Shown here piece by piece: positions 24,776-35,203 of a stretch of DNA of 64,000 nt. Made by a program: the position numbers and the translations under genes. The notes under the pieces are model-generated. The model saw nothing but the letters and a program-made list of their open reading frames with translations, had not been told where the DNA came from and did no database searches. Numbering within the stretch: position 1 is the first letter of the stretch; each line of letters starts with the position of its first letter. This stretch comes from Nicotiana tabacum (Eukaryota; Streptophyta; Magnoliopsida; Solanales; Solanaceae): the NCBI RefSeq assembly GCF_000715075.1, contig NC_134082.1, forward strand, positions 145,874,948-145,938,947, in the 5' to 3' direction.

Positions 24776-25640
24776 TTCCTCTTAAGTTTGTTTTTACCCA
24801 TAAGAGACGCATGTCCTCCTACGTTTAGTTTTACCCATAGGAGATGCATTTCCTCCTAAGTTTGTTTTAGTTTCACCCATAGGAGATGTATTTCCTCCTA
24901 AGTTTGTTTTAGTTTCACCCCATAGGAGATGCATTTCCTCCTAAGTTTAGTCTTACCCATAGGAGAGACATTTCCTCCTAAGTTTATTTTACCCATAGGA
25001 GAGGCATTTCCTCCTAAGTTGTTGTTGAAGTCAGGAGTCCGCCTGGAGAATAGAGACATTCAAATTTCAAATTTAGCAATCAGGAGTCCGCCTGGAAAAC
25101 AGAGACATACTTTTCAAGTTTGATGTCAAGAGTCCACCTGGAGAACAGAGACATACATTTCAAGCATTGAAGTTGGGAGCCCGCCCATAGAACAGAGGCA
25201 TACATTTCAGTCTCTTTATTTCAAACGTTGAAGTTGGGAGCCCGCCCAGATAACAGAGGCATACATTTCACTCTTTACATTTCAAGCATTGAAGTTGGGA
25301 GCCCGCCCAGATAACAAAGACATACATTTCAGTCTTTACATTTCAAGCATTGAAGTTGGGAGCCCGCCCAAATAACGGAGGCATACATTTCAGTCTATAC
25401 ATTTCAAACATTGAAGTTGGGAGCCCGCCCATAGAACAGAGACATACATTTCAGTCTTTACATTTCAAGAGTAGAAGTTGGGAGCTCGCCCATATAACAG
25501 AGGCATACATTTCAGTCTTTAGATTTCAAGCATTGAAGTTGGGAGCCCGCCCATAGAACAGAGGCATACATTCAATATTTTCATTTAAAGTGTTGAAGTT
25601 GGGAGCCCGCCCATATAACAGAGGAATACACTCAGCATTA
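24776..25640 (+). repeat. Two tandem arrays in the loop between the inverted arms
   Basis: At 24776-25018 about six ~40-bp units contain ACCCATAGGAGA and TTTCCTCCTAAGTTT. At 25025-25640 three ~47-bp units (AGGAGTCCGCCTGGA) are followed by eight ~60-bp units containing GAAGTTGGGAGCCCGCCCA and CATACATTTCAGTCTTTA. Confidence 0.9.
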
Positions 25641-25695
25641 ATTTTCAAGTATTGAAGTTGAGAGTTGTTTATTTATGTGAGATTTGGAAGGTGAA

Positions 25696-26237
25696 ATAAC
25701 TACCAAAATACGACTGACATTTAAAACAAAACTATTTTTTAATATGTTTTCAAGATTAAAATAGCTACAAAACATTAATAAAACTATTTTTGTGATTTTC
25801 GTTTTTATATAAAGATAAAATATAAAGTATTGTTTTTTTTTGTGTGTGTGTTTTCTAAAGATTAAAATGACTATAAAACGTTAACGAGACCATGTTTTTG
25901 TAATTTTCGAAATTATATGAAGATAAGATAAAAAAAATACAAAGTACTAATTTTGTATTTTCAAAAGATTAAAATGGCTGCAAGACATTAGTAACTATTT
26001 TTTGTAATTTTCGAAATTATATAAATTACAAAAATAAGGTACTATTTTTGTATTTTTTCAAATTTATGAGAAACGCATAAACTAAAGTATATATATATTT
26101 TTTTGTAATTTTTCTTTTTGTGACGAAATAAGGTAAAATAGTCAAAATTAGCTAAAATAGCTATATTAGACCTAAATTAAATATTTACGCTAAAAATGTG
26201 AAAATTCTTGGGAAGGGTCAAAAATCACATATCTACA
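25696..26237 (-). repeat. Right arm of the inverted repeat, same LTR start reversed
   Basis: On the minus strand it begins TGTAGATATGTGATTTTTGA at 26237, the exact terminus of the insertion, and tracks the left arm to TTTTGGTAGTTATTT. Confidence 0.92.
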
Positions 26238-26349
26238 CTGACTATATTCAATTAATTTAATGTGCAGAAACACACCTCTTCTGTGTTATTTGCACTTTCT
26301 TTTTCCCCGTTCCTTCTTTTTTGGCTCATTGTTGGACTCCTTCTTTCAG

Positions 26350-26562
26350 GACAATGACTCTGAGGAGGATGAGGATATGATAATAATACCTCATGATGCG
26401 GTTACAGTTTATGCAAGAAATAGTAATTATGTCAGTCCTCTTGAGGAATATACAACTTACTTCATGACTGAACAACTTTTTATACTTTCGTCTGTATGGC
26501 CCTGTTCATTTCATTTGACCACCTTTAATTTTGTGACTTTCATCTTTGCCAATAAATCTTGA
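26350..26562 (+). other. Possible exon with an acidic stretch, unrecognised
   Basis: After a good acceptor (TTCTTTCAG) a frame reads DNDSEEDEDMIIIPHDAVTV and continues open to 26562. It lies in the position of an exon of the RPA-like gene, but I cannot match it to an OB-fold segment. It may be a captured exon from another gene or chance. Confidence 0.3.
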
Positions 26563-27969
26563 ATTTTAAAGTTTCATCAAGTAGACATTTTTTTTATCGT
26601 GAGATAATTGTTTCTGCTTTTCCTCTCTGCACAACATGGCTTGATTTCCCTATTAAAGGCGGGGAGAGAGGTATGGTTTTGCTTGAAGTTGAGCTTGCTA
26701 CATAAGTATTTTCTCTTAGTGGTTGTTGAACGTTTGTATCTTTCAGAAGCAACTCTTTGAAAGGATTTGAGAAGTGTCAATTCTCCTTTGTGATTATACC
26801 CTTATTCTTTCTTTTCTTTTGGCAAATTTATTGTCCTTTTATATGTGTGGCAGAATATTTTTTTGAGAATAAGAGCCAAGAAGAATGACAGATATCATGA
26901 TTTGGTTGGAAAAGACCGATGATTTTTCTTCCTTAAAATGGAAGATAATTAGGATTACAGATGATTCTCTGCAATAACTTCACCCCAACATATCTCTGTT
27001 TGCTTTTTTTAATCAATCTTTATTTACTGATTAACCATCAAATGATAAATTTTCATGTTACACTACACTTTTCTGTTATGCAAAAGCTATAAGCAATACA
27101 TGACAACATTATCTGTTGAGGTTTTGTTTTTGCTGGACATTCAAAGCTTCTGTCAGATTCTTTCAAATTGATATATTTAAGCAGGTCTTTTGGTAGTGTT
27201 TTGACTACCAAAAGAAAGGATTTTGAGACAATTATGTATTAAAGTTATGTATGGTGCTAGCAATGTTCACTCTCTATCTATTTTTGTATTTTGTGTTTGT
27301 GTAAATATACATCTTCACATAATTAAATTGCATCTCTACAATCTTTATATTTAAGGCTACAATCTTTATGTTTCTTAAGTTGCAAATTTGAGTTTGTTGC
27401 TTTGTGTATTTGAGTTACTAAGTCATTCAAGTCTACTCAATAAAAGTACTGTTAGTATAAATTAAGTTTCAAATCTGGAATAGTTGCTCTGTTTATGTGA
27501 CTTATTAATTCGTTCAACTCTATGTTGAAAATGAAAAATATACTCGATAAAAGTACTATTAGTATAAATTAAGTTTCAAATCTGGAGTAGTTGCTCTATT
27601 TATGTGACTTATTAATTCGTTCAACTCTATGTTAAAAATGAAAATTTTGGAGTTGTTGCTCTGTTTGTTTGTCTTACTAATTCGTTAAACTCTATTATTG
27701 ATAAGTAGTATTATTATAAATTCAAGTATTCAAGTACAATAATATAAATTAGTATTAGTTAATCTGAATTTTGTGTGTTACTAATTCGTTATACATTCTC
27801 TGTTTTTTAATGTGATTAAGTTGCAAATCTGGAGTTCTTTCTTTGTTTCTTTCACTTATTAATTTTTTCAGCTCTACTAGTGAAAAGTAATATTACTACA
27901 AATATTATCAATCTTTGCTGCTACATTTTGTTTAATTCAATGTAATTATGAAATGACTGCTTTTTTCAG
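26563..27969. other. AT-rich, intron-like Helitron interior
   Basis: No gene recognised. It contains an 11-bp-stem hairpin near 27186-27215 (TCTTTTGGTAG ... CTACCAAAAGA) and the degenerate repeats listed separately. Confidence 0.4.
27430..27690 (+). repeat. Degenerate ~107-bp tandem repeat
   Basis: AAGTTTCAAATCTGGA followed by GTTGCTCT and TTATTAATTCGTTCAACTC recurs at 27464 and 27571, with a shortened third copy near 27650 and a more diverged one near 27810. Confidence 0.75.
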
Positions 27970-30907
27970 TTCATATTATCGATGTGGTTGGTTGTCTATG
28001 TGCCATTGCTGACATGGAGAGTGTAGGAAATAAGTGGGAAAAAAGGACATCGAAGTTGTTACTGATTAGTAAGCATCTCATCTCTTTTTAAGTACGTTTT
28101 GTTTGTTATCTTCCTAAAAAAGGGATTAATTCTAACCTTAATTCTCTTTTCAAGTTGTTTAAGCACATATCTTTATATGACATTTTGGATGAATCATATG
28201 GATTTTTACTCAACTAGATTATGTTTCATCTTTTTCCCAGGGCTGTTCTACAAAATCAAAAATAACTTTGTGGGAAAGAATTTGAAGAAAAGTTTGAAAC
28301 TTATCTATACAATGGCTCCGACCCTTATACTGTCATACAATTTTCAAACTTTATGAACATAGATTTCACTTCATATCATTCTATCGGTAAGAAGTTCAAA
28401 ATATCGCGTATGTAGAAGAGTAGTGCAAGAGCAGTAGAGTGGATAATTGATGTGGAGTCATTTCACTTTCAACAATACAACACTAACTGATAGCTTGAAT
28501 TTAAAAGACTTTCAGTAATTTTGTAACCATGCACTCATGTTTCTTAATACAAAAAGTAATTAAGAATAGAACCTTAGATATCTGTTTTCAAACTATGGAA
28601 CCTCTCATCAAAAGTTTGAAAGGAATCAGACAAATAAATTGTTCTTCAAATATAAGACATTGTATATGAATTCTCAAAAAATATCAAACTTAAGGACATC
28701 GATTATAGGGTGCAATGTAAACTTTACTGCTACCTGAATATATATAGCATATCAATTATACTAATTGTAGAGTAAAAAAATATAGATATTGACTCGATAA
28801 GGATTCTTCTTAATTGACCACATATCTCTTTTTAGTAGAAAAAAACAAATAATTTTGATTATTTCCTGCTCATCTAAATCTCATCATTTTTTCTGCTTTG
28901 TCCTAAAAACTTTCGAGAACATTCAATGTCTCATTCGTTAAGCATTCTGAAAGGTGAAGCGAAGAGTCAAGGGACTGCCTCATTAGCGAGAAAGCACCAA
29001 TCACTGGAGAATTAACGCTTATTCAAAGAACTTTAGCATTTAGTTCCTTTCTAAGACCCGCAATCTAAAGGTATGTATATGAAATTTCCTGATCTTGAAG
29101 TGCACCATGGTAGCTTGAAAAAGTATTACAGTTTATTTTGAATCAAATTTATAGAAGTATTGTTCACAATGCAAGAAGGAAAATGGTGCTTTGAAGACTG
29201 TATCATTGTATGGTAAAGGCTTGACTAGGAACAAATAGAATTTGTATTATTAAAGACTTAATAAGAAAAAAAAATATTTTAAGTAGAATGACTACATCAT
29301 ACTAATTTAAACATAATCTTAAGGGGCTTTCAACTATATCGTAATAGGCAACACTCTCTCAATTAATCAACAAATACTATAGTAATAGGTTCTTTTCAAG
29401 GAAATTCATCAAGGCACTAACTTTTACAGGGGAAAGTTGGAATTTGACTTGATTTTGAGTGTTGTTATGAGTTTTGTTTATCAATAATCTCTGCTACAAA
29501 TCATAATCACATCTGGTTTTTGGGTAATTCTTGCTAAACCAGATAAACTAGATTGTTCTGTAGTCAAGAACTCGCATATAAGAATACCAGACCTATACAT
29601 AGATGATGAAGCAATACTATAGCTGGTAGCTTATTAATTGTGTCAAAGTATTGTTATTGACCAAGCTATTTCAGGCTTTCAACTAATGAATTGTGTCAGA
29701 ATGTTGATACTGACCATTCTAGTTCAGTTACATCAACTTTGTGAATTCACTCAGGAACCCAAAAGATATTTAGGAGTGGTCGTAAAAGACATACTTTTAA
29801 ATAAGTGAGCAACTGCTGAAGAAGTCACAAAAATATAGTTTATATAAAGAGCTAAATATCTCTGGTGTAAACAACATACATATTTTGTTCAGATATTAAA
29901 GACAAGTTTCAAAGTTAATGCATACGATAGTAAGGGAAAAGGTTTCAATCTTTGGAATCATGTTTTCAGTCTTTTACATATTTTATTTTTTTCAGCCTAT
30001 TATATGTAAAATATCAACATCTTGAGTTATAGATATTACCTTCTATTATTCATAAAGAGTATATCAAGCTATTTGGAATTTGATGATATCGCCAAACACT
30101 CAATTATGTGCTCTTAAACCATGAAAATTCATCCACTTATAAGAAATTTAATGGAACTTTAATGTCTTTCGCGCTTCAAAATACGGATATTCAAGAGATA
30201 ATTTTTCCGTCTTTGAATTGGGCATTTGACATATAGTGTTGAAATGATGCCAAGTACACATAAATAGGAAATCACATCTAAAGAGGAAAGTTAAAAACCT
30301 TTGCCAAGGATGCCGATGTCATTAATCATCAACTTGAAATAACAGGTTTATTACTGACATCATAACTTATTATCTTTTCATCTAGCTCGATTAATTTAGT
30401 TATTTCTTGAGATAGTTCGTCAGACATCATCTGCCTGACATTTTACATTTTCCATTTTGTATGTGATTTGAGTAGAAATTGAAGAATAGTTAGTCCCAAG
30501 CTATAACCATTTCCCCGGAAGGCCATATGATGTCGAAGATTTGTGCAAAAAATAAGGAATTAATAAAGGTTGGTGATAGAAATTCAAGAACGACCGTCTC
30601 TGTATCAATGAGCTTGAAATACATTAAATTCATACTTTTAAATTCATTGCTTGAACTACAAACTTTTTCTGGTCGATACCTGATATTCACCGAATCTTTT
30701 TAATACGTTAACCAATCTGATGTACACATTATTGATTATAAGTGTCAATAAAACCTTCAATGATATGTAAATATGAAATCCATAAAGATGGCTAACTCGA
30801 AAGATAAAGAAAATAGTCTCTCTCAATTACTAGAAATTTGATTGTTTAGTTAGAATCTATTATTTCTGAGTTGCACATAAGATATTGGAATATATAGTGG
30901 CCCTATG

Positions 30908-31410
30908 TGGATTTCATAACTTTAACAACATTATAAATCAACCATGATGGTAGATTTTATTACTTTAACAACATTTACAATTCAATAGAAAGAAAACCAT
31001 ACTCATGGGTTCTAAAGTAATATAGACGAGTCGAGTAATAGGCAATTATACCACATTAATATTGTTATGTCAGCGAAAGACTTAATCCTTAAAATTTTAT
31101 GCTGGCTCAGGTTCAAATCTCATAAGAGTGCCCTGTTTTCAAAGGGAAAAATATAACATAATTATTGAGTTCTAACTTGAACAATATTATAAATCAACCA
31201 TGATGGTGGATTTTATAACTTTAATAATATTTACAATTCAATTGAAAGTGCAACTACACTCGTGGATAAAGTAAGGTAGACGAGTCGAGTCGAGTAATAG
31301 GTAATTATACCAAATTCATATTTGTGTCGGAGGTTCAGGTTCAAATCTTATCGAGTGCCCTATTTTTCCATACCGGAAAATATGGCATAACCATTTAGCT
31401 CCCAACATTC
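30908..31410 (+). repeat. Degenerate ~260-bp tandem duplication
   Basis: ATAAATCAACCATGATGGT and, farther on, AGACGAGTCGAGTAATAGG and CAGGTTCAAATCT appear in the same order in two adjacent copies starting near 30930 and 31188. Confidence 0.75.
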
Positions 31411-31934
31411 TAACTTATTTTTCTTTGGGCTAAATAAATCCACACACGCACACATGTATAATGATATTTGAAAATAAATGATCTCGAAGCTCTATGCAAA
31501 ACAAAGGAGCTAATAATCGCCGATGCTAGAAAATAAAGAATGAGTCTCTCCATATCAATGAGTTCCAAATAACTAAAATTTTATTGTACCAAAACTTTTT
31601 AAAATTAGAATAATAAGAATAATTAGAATTTTGCTGTGTGTAATGAATGATTGAAACATTTTGCCTTTAGCCTTAGCTTTTAAATCATTAAATAAACGTA
31701 AGGCCATAACTTAGCACAACAAACAATAAGATGAGTATTACTAGAATTGAAGTTACTGTAATAGAGTGCGTACAATGTAGATGTCAAGTTTGTGCAAATG
31801 GGAGTAATTCTTTTACCGTAACTGTATGTTATGAGGTCTGATTTTTCTATCTTGAAATACTATGACTTTGTCATATTTTTGAATTTGCAAGGCATTGGAG
31901 ACCTTTGTTTGTGGCAATCTAGCTGGTATACATA

Positions 31935-32115
31935 GGGACAGATGTAGGGTATACTCGACGGGTTCAATTAAACCCATAACTTTGGACGCAGAGTAAAAAT
32001 TTATTAAAATTGCAAAAATAGTAAATATGAACCCACAACTTTTAAAAATATAATGGGTTCAATACTAAAAAATTTAAAAATTGAACCTATAGGGTTTAAA
32101 TTCTGATCCGCCTCT
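31935..32115. mobile_element. Short dispersed MITE-like repeat with GGCGGAT-type ends
   Basis: About 180 bp ending GATCCGCCTC; the left end GGGACAGATGTAGGG is a degenerate complement. The interior alternates GGGTTCAA, GAACCC and TTAAAATT words in inverted order. I recognise it as a common Solanaceae dispersed repeat; no target duplication is obvious. Confidence 0.5.
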
Positions 32116-32327
32116 GTGAATACTTGACTTGCTTTATTAAGGCTATAAAGAACATTATTGGCTTCAAGAAATAACTGTATGTTTCTTTATTGAGTTTCCT
32201 TACTACTTTATTATACGAACATCTATTATATTAACACGTTCCAAAAAATAATAGCATTTTCACGCTTTTTGTATCTATCGTCTTTTCCAGGATATATTTT
32301 CTTAAGAAGAATTATATTTATTATTCT

Positions 32328-32355
32328 CCGCGCAATGCGCGGGTATGGATACTAG
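32328..32355 (+). other. Helitron 3' terminus
   Basis: A six-base-pair stem CCGCGC/GCGCGG with loop AAT is followed 9 bases later by CTAG and then a host T. This matches the CTRR-3' rule for Helitron ends. Confidence 0.85.
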
Positions 32356-32356
32356 T

Positions 32357-32650
32357 TATATATTATACAATTTATCTATAACTTATCTGCAACTTATGTA
32401 CAACTTTCACACATTATTTCTATCCAATTAAATACAACTACAATAACATACAACTTAAACACAAATTTTATACAATACGTTTTTTGTATATTTTGTATCT
32501 GATTTATACATAGTAAAAATAAATTTCATACAACTAATTATATATTATACAACTTATCTACAATTTTCATACATTATTTCTACTCAGTTATATATAACTA
32601 CAATATCATACAACTTAAATATAATTTTTATACAATGTTGTTCAACTTTC
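32357..32650 (+). repeat. Degenerate ~190-bp AT-rich tandem repeat
   Basis: TATATATTATACAA, CATTATTTCTA, ATACAACTACAATA and CATACAACTTAAA appear in order twice, outside the Helitron 3' end. Confidence 0.7.
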
Positions 32651-32736
32651 ATACAATAGTTAAATAAATAAAAGAAAAATATATAAACAACAGAATATAA
32701 TTTTTCTACAATTTTTGCAGTATAATGTATCTCATG

Positions 32737-32810
32737 TCTTCTTCTTCTTCTTCTTCTTCTTCTTCTTCTTCTTCTTCTTCTTCTTCTTCTTCTTCTTCTT
32801 CTTCTTCTTC
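32737..32810. repeat. (TTC)n microsatellite
   Basis: An uninterrupted run of about 25 CTT/TTC triplets. The poly-arginine frame it creates on the minus strand is an artefact of the repeat. Confidence 0.95.
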
Positions 32811-32892
32811 GAGTTTCAATCTGAAATTCAGCCCAAACCAAGTCTAATCTTCACTAAAACACCTCAAAATTGAGATATAAACTCCAAACTAT

Positions 32893-33195
32893 ATTCCCAA
32901 TTATTTGCAACAAGACCCAATCCAAACAAATAATATTTTTTGAAAATCCAAATTCGAATTCAAAGCTTCAAAGCTTTTTAATTGTTGTCAATGGTGGAAT
33001 TGCTGCTCTCTTTTCCTTTGCTTTACATTACTGAAATTTGGATTGAGAGATAGAGAGAGACGTAGAGAGAATTCTCAATTATTTGCAACAACATTCAATC
33101 CAAACAAACAATGTTTTTTGAAAACCCAAATTCGAATTCAAAGCTTCAAAGCTTTTTAATGGTTGTCAATGATGGAATTGTTGCTCTCTTGTGCA
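32893..33195 (+). repeat. ~120-bp direct repeats about 180 bp apart
   Basis: CAATTATTTGCAACAA through CAAAGCTTCAAAGCTTTTTA to GGAATTG(C/T)TGCTCTC occurs twice (start near 32898 and 33078) with few mismatches, separated by a short purine-rich spacer. Confidence 0.88.
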
Positions 33196-33394
33196 AGATA
33201 TGTGGGGGGATGTGGAAAGAGAAATGTGGGGGAGTAGAAGATGTTTTTAGGACACTAATTATTATCATTAATTCTCTTAAAATGTATATAAATGGTAATT
33301 GGGTATATAAAATGTAATTATAGTAAAACTTGAGTATAGAGGGTAATATAGTTTCATATAGTGTATAGGAATGTAAAAATTCCTTTAATAAAAA

Positions 33395-33921
33395 TGTATT
33401 GGTCAAAATCTGACCGTTGCGGTTAAACCTACCAACATCTTGTCCGGGCGGTAAGACAGCAAAAGACGACATGGCCTACTCTACATCCGACACTCTCGAT
33501 ACTCGTCGATCCAGGAGAAACAACGTCTAGAGGACGACTGAGGCAGACTTGGTATGAGAGAGCGTCAGATCAAGTAAACAGCAAAGGTCCCTTGACTATA
33601 TATAGTAAGGGAAAAACCTTCGATGGGAGGGGGATCCAACTTCTCTCCATCCTCTCTCCTGAGTTCTCTCCTTGTAATCTTTGCAAGGAAGAAGAAGAAA
33701 GGAGTCATCTCTAGAAAAACATGTAAAACTACCCCTCCCATTAATCAATGGGAGCCACAATGAAGAGTTTCAATAAAGATCGATTACTTCTGTTTTATCT
33801 CGTATACTATACTTTCAATTAGCTCATTGATCTGGAACTTATTATGTCTAACTAAGATTTACCCCTTTATTTTCTTTAATTGATTTGTCCAAAAAGGTTC
33901 CAATATCTTTTGAGTCAAACA
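33395..33921 (+). repeat. 5' LTR (527 bp) of the outer element
   Basis: Starts TGTATTGGTCAAAATCTGAC and ends GAGTCAAACA. A TATATATA box at 33597-33604 and AATAAA near 33770 suit an LTR promoter and poly(A) signal. Confidence 0.93.
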
Positions 33922-33922
33922 A

Positions 33923-33943
33923 TTTGGCGCAGTCTATGGGGAT
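33923..33943 (+). other. Primer-binding site of the outer element
   Basis: TTTGGCGCAGTCTATGGGGA follows the 5' LTR by one base. The TGGCGC...GGGGA pattern is that of Tat/Athila-type primer-binding sites. I cannot name the tRNA with certainty. Confidence 0.7.
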
Positions 33944-34499
33944 TTCTTGGTGAAATTTCCTAGTCTATTCCAGATCAAAGATAAGAAACACGATTACCCA
34001 CCAAAAAGAGTGTTAAGGCAAAACCCAACCCACGCAGGACAAAGGCGCAACATAGAAGGGGAAGGAGAGCTGAATAGAGTCACCGAATTTAAAAATTCTC
34101 ACCCCATCAACCGTCAAAATGCCAAGAAAAAATGAGCAATGTCACAAACCTACTCTCATTCACCGGTCCATCGGATGGGGGTAAGGAAAGTATCATTTTA
34201 ACTCACCTTCTACTCTTTACTCAAGAAGGAATACAAATGCCGCGCGGGCGAGCGAGCAAAGAAACATCTCAATTAAAGAATGAGAAACTACTACAAGACA
34301 ACCGAAATATCGCCCGCTAATTACATCTTCAGGCCGGAAGGCCGGAATCAAGCAAAGAAACTCCACTATGGGCACAAAATAAACATAAGCGAAACAACAA
34401 CGTTTCATACTACCCGACATTACGCCCTCCGATGCAAACAATATCAAGCAAACTGGGACTCCCCCGGAGGATGCCTTACTCTCCAAAAACTGGGATAGA
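33944..34499 (+). other. 5' internal region of the outer element, no domain recognised
   Basis: Two short open frames (33947-34135 and 34132-34320) meet end to end, but neither resembles gag. Read as untranslated leader or a gag remnant too decayed to identify. Confidence 0.4.
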
Positions 34500-35203
34500 T
34501 AACGGGTTACTATTTCGATAAGTTCAAAATAACACCCTTTAAGGCCAAGGGTCTTCGCCAAAAAGAAGAGTTCGACCTCGATCGAACGATGACGGGTTAT
34601 TATTTCGATAAGTTCAAATAGCACCATTTAAGGCTTAGGCCCATCGCAAAAAAAAAAAAAGAGTTCGACCTCAATCGAACGACGACGGGTTATTATTTCG
34701 ATAAGTTTGAAATAACACCCTTTAAGGCCAAGGGCCTTCGCCAAAAAGAAAAATTCGACCTCGATCGAACGACGACAGGTTATTATTTCGATAAGTTACA
34801 AATAACACCCTTTAAGGCCAAGGTCCTTCGTAAAAAAGAAGAGTTCGTCCTCTATCGAACGACGACGGGTTATTATTACGATAAGTTTGAAATAACACCC
34901 TTTAAGGCCAAGGGCCTTCGCCAAAAAGAAGAGTTCGGCCCCTTGCGAATGACGACGGGTTATTATTTCGAGAAGTTCGAAATAACACCCTTTAAGGCCA
35001 AGGTCCTTCGCCAAAAAGAAGAGTTCAACCTCGATCGAATGACGACGAGTTATTATTTCGATAAGTTCGAAATAATACACTTTAAGGCCAAGGGCCTTCG
35101 CTAGAATGAAGATTTCGACCTCAATCGAATGAAGACGGGTTATTATTTTGATAAGTTCAAAATAACACCCTTTAAGGCCAAAGGCCTTCGCCAAAAGAAG
35201 AGT
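34500..35203 (+). repeat. Array of eight 90-bp units, each with three inverted repeats
   Basis: Starts of GACGGGTTATT-type words fall at about 34502, 34592, 34685, 34775, 34865, 34955, 35045 and 35135. A typical unit contains TTATTTCGATAAGTTCGAAA, AAGGCCAAGGGCCTT and GTTCGACCTCGATCGAAC, each a short stem-loop. The Ogre insertion cuts the eighth unit, so the original array may have been longer. Confidence 0.93.

Larger units (their letters stand above)
22995..26237 (+). mobile_element. Composite LTR-type insertion with an internal polypurine/LTR junction and an inverted LTR end
   Basis: The unit starts TGTTGGGTTATGG and ends ATATCTACA, with the perfect 5-bp duplication CTGAC on both sides (22990-22994 and 26238-26242), so it was integrated as one piece by a retroviral-type integrase. 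In order it holds: a 65-bp sequence repeated at 22995 and 23548; a 3' internal region with GGATATGTAGGCAGCTC; a polypurine tract and LTR start (24005); two tandem arrays; and an inverted copy of the LTR start that forms the right terminus. The two termini do not belong to matching LTRs, so it is neither a full element nor an ordinary solo LTR. No coding domain is recognised. Confidence 0.75.
22588..28386 (+). pseudogene. Decayed RPA1-like single-strand DNA-binding protein gene, interrupted by a composite insertion
   Basis: Three exon-like segments resemble OB-fold parts of plant replication protein A large subunits. At 22588-22732, KLWEIPDCFKPKIP then IELILQDAR matches the first DNA-binding fold and ends at a GT donor; an in-frame TGA precedes KLWEIP. 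At 27970-28068, DVVGCLCAIADMESVGNKWE lies between an AG acceptor and a GTAAG donor. At 28241-28386, ITLWE then, after a stop and a one-base shift, KFETYLYNGSDPYTVIQF, ending at a GTAAG donor. The order and strand fit one gene. It cannot make an intact protein. RPA-like genes are frequent Helitron passengers, and the Helitron 3' end at 32355 has the same orientation. Confidence 0.6.
28387..32327. other. 3' part of the probable Helitron, no gene recognised
   Basis: AT-rich DNA with many stops in all frames. A segment at 28925-29070 looks exon-like but has stops. Two repeats inside are listed separately. I see no Rep, helicase or further RPA domain. Confidence 0.45.
9757..32355 (+). mobile_element. 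Probable Helitron, split by later insertions; 5' boundary tentative
   Basis: The 3' end is clear: a CCGCGC-AAT-GCGCGG hairpin at 32328-32342, then CTAG at 32352-32355 followed by T. An RPA-like gene, a known passenger of plant Helitrons, lies on the same strand inside. The 5' end is placed at one of the TC-starting repeats (9757 or 10808) by resemblance only. Removing the Tekay element (11379-22582) and the composite insertion (22995-26237) leaves roughly 8 kb. I saw no Rep/helicase domain, so it would be non-autonomous. Confidence 0.45.

Noticed and set aside
24776..25640. Regular repeats with spacer-like segments, superficially CRISPR-like
   Set aside because: Plant nuclear DNA; units are contiguous tandem repeats without unique spacers, inside an LTR-derived insertion.
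31100..31130. tRNA B-box-like GGTTCAAATC, possible SINE or tRNA gene
   Set aside because: No matching A box at the right distance and no cloverleaf; it is part of the 260-bp duplicated repeat.
32584..32841. Poly-arginine reading frame on the minus strand
   Set aside because: Produced entirely by the (TTC)n microsatellite.
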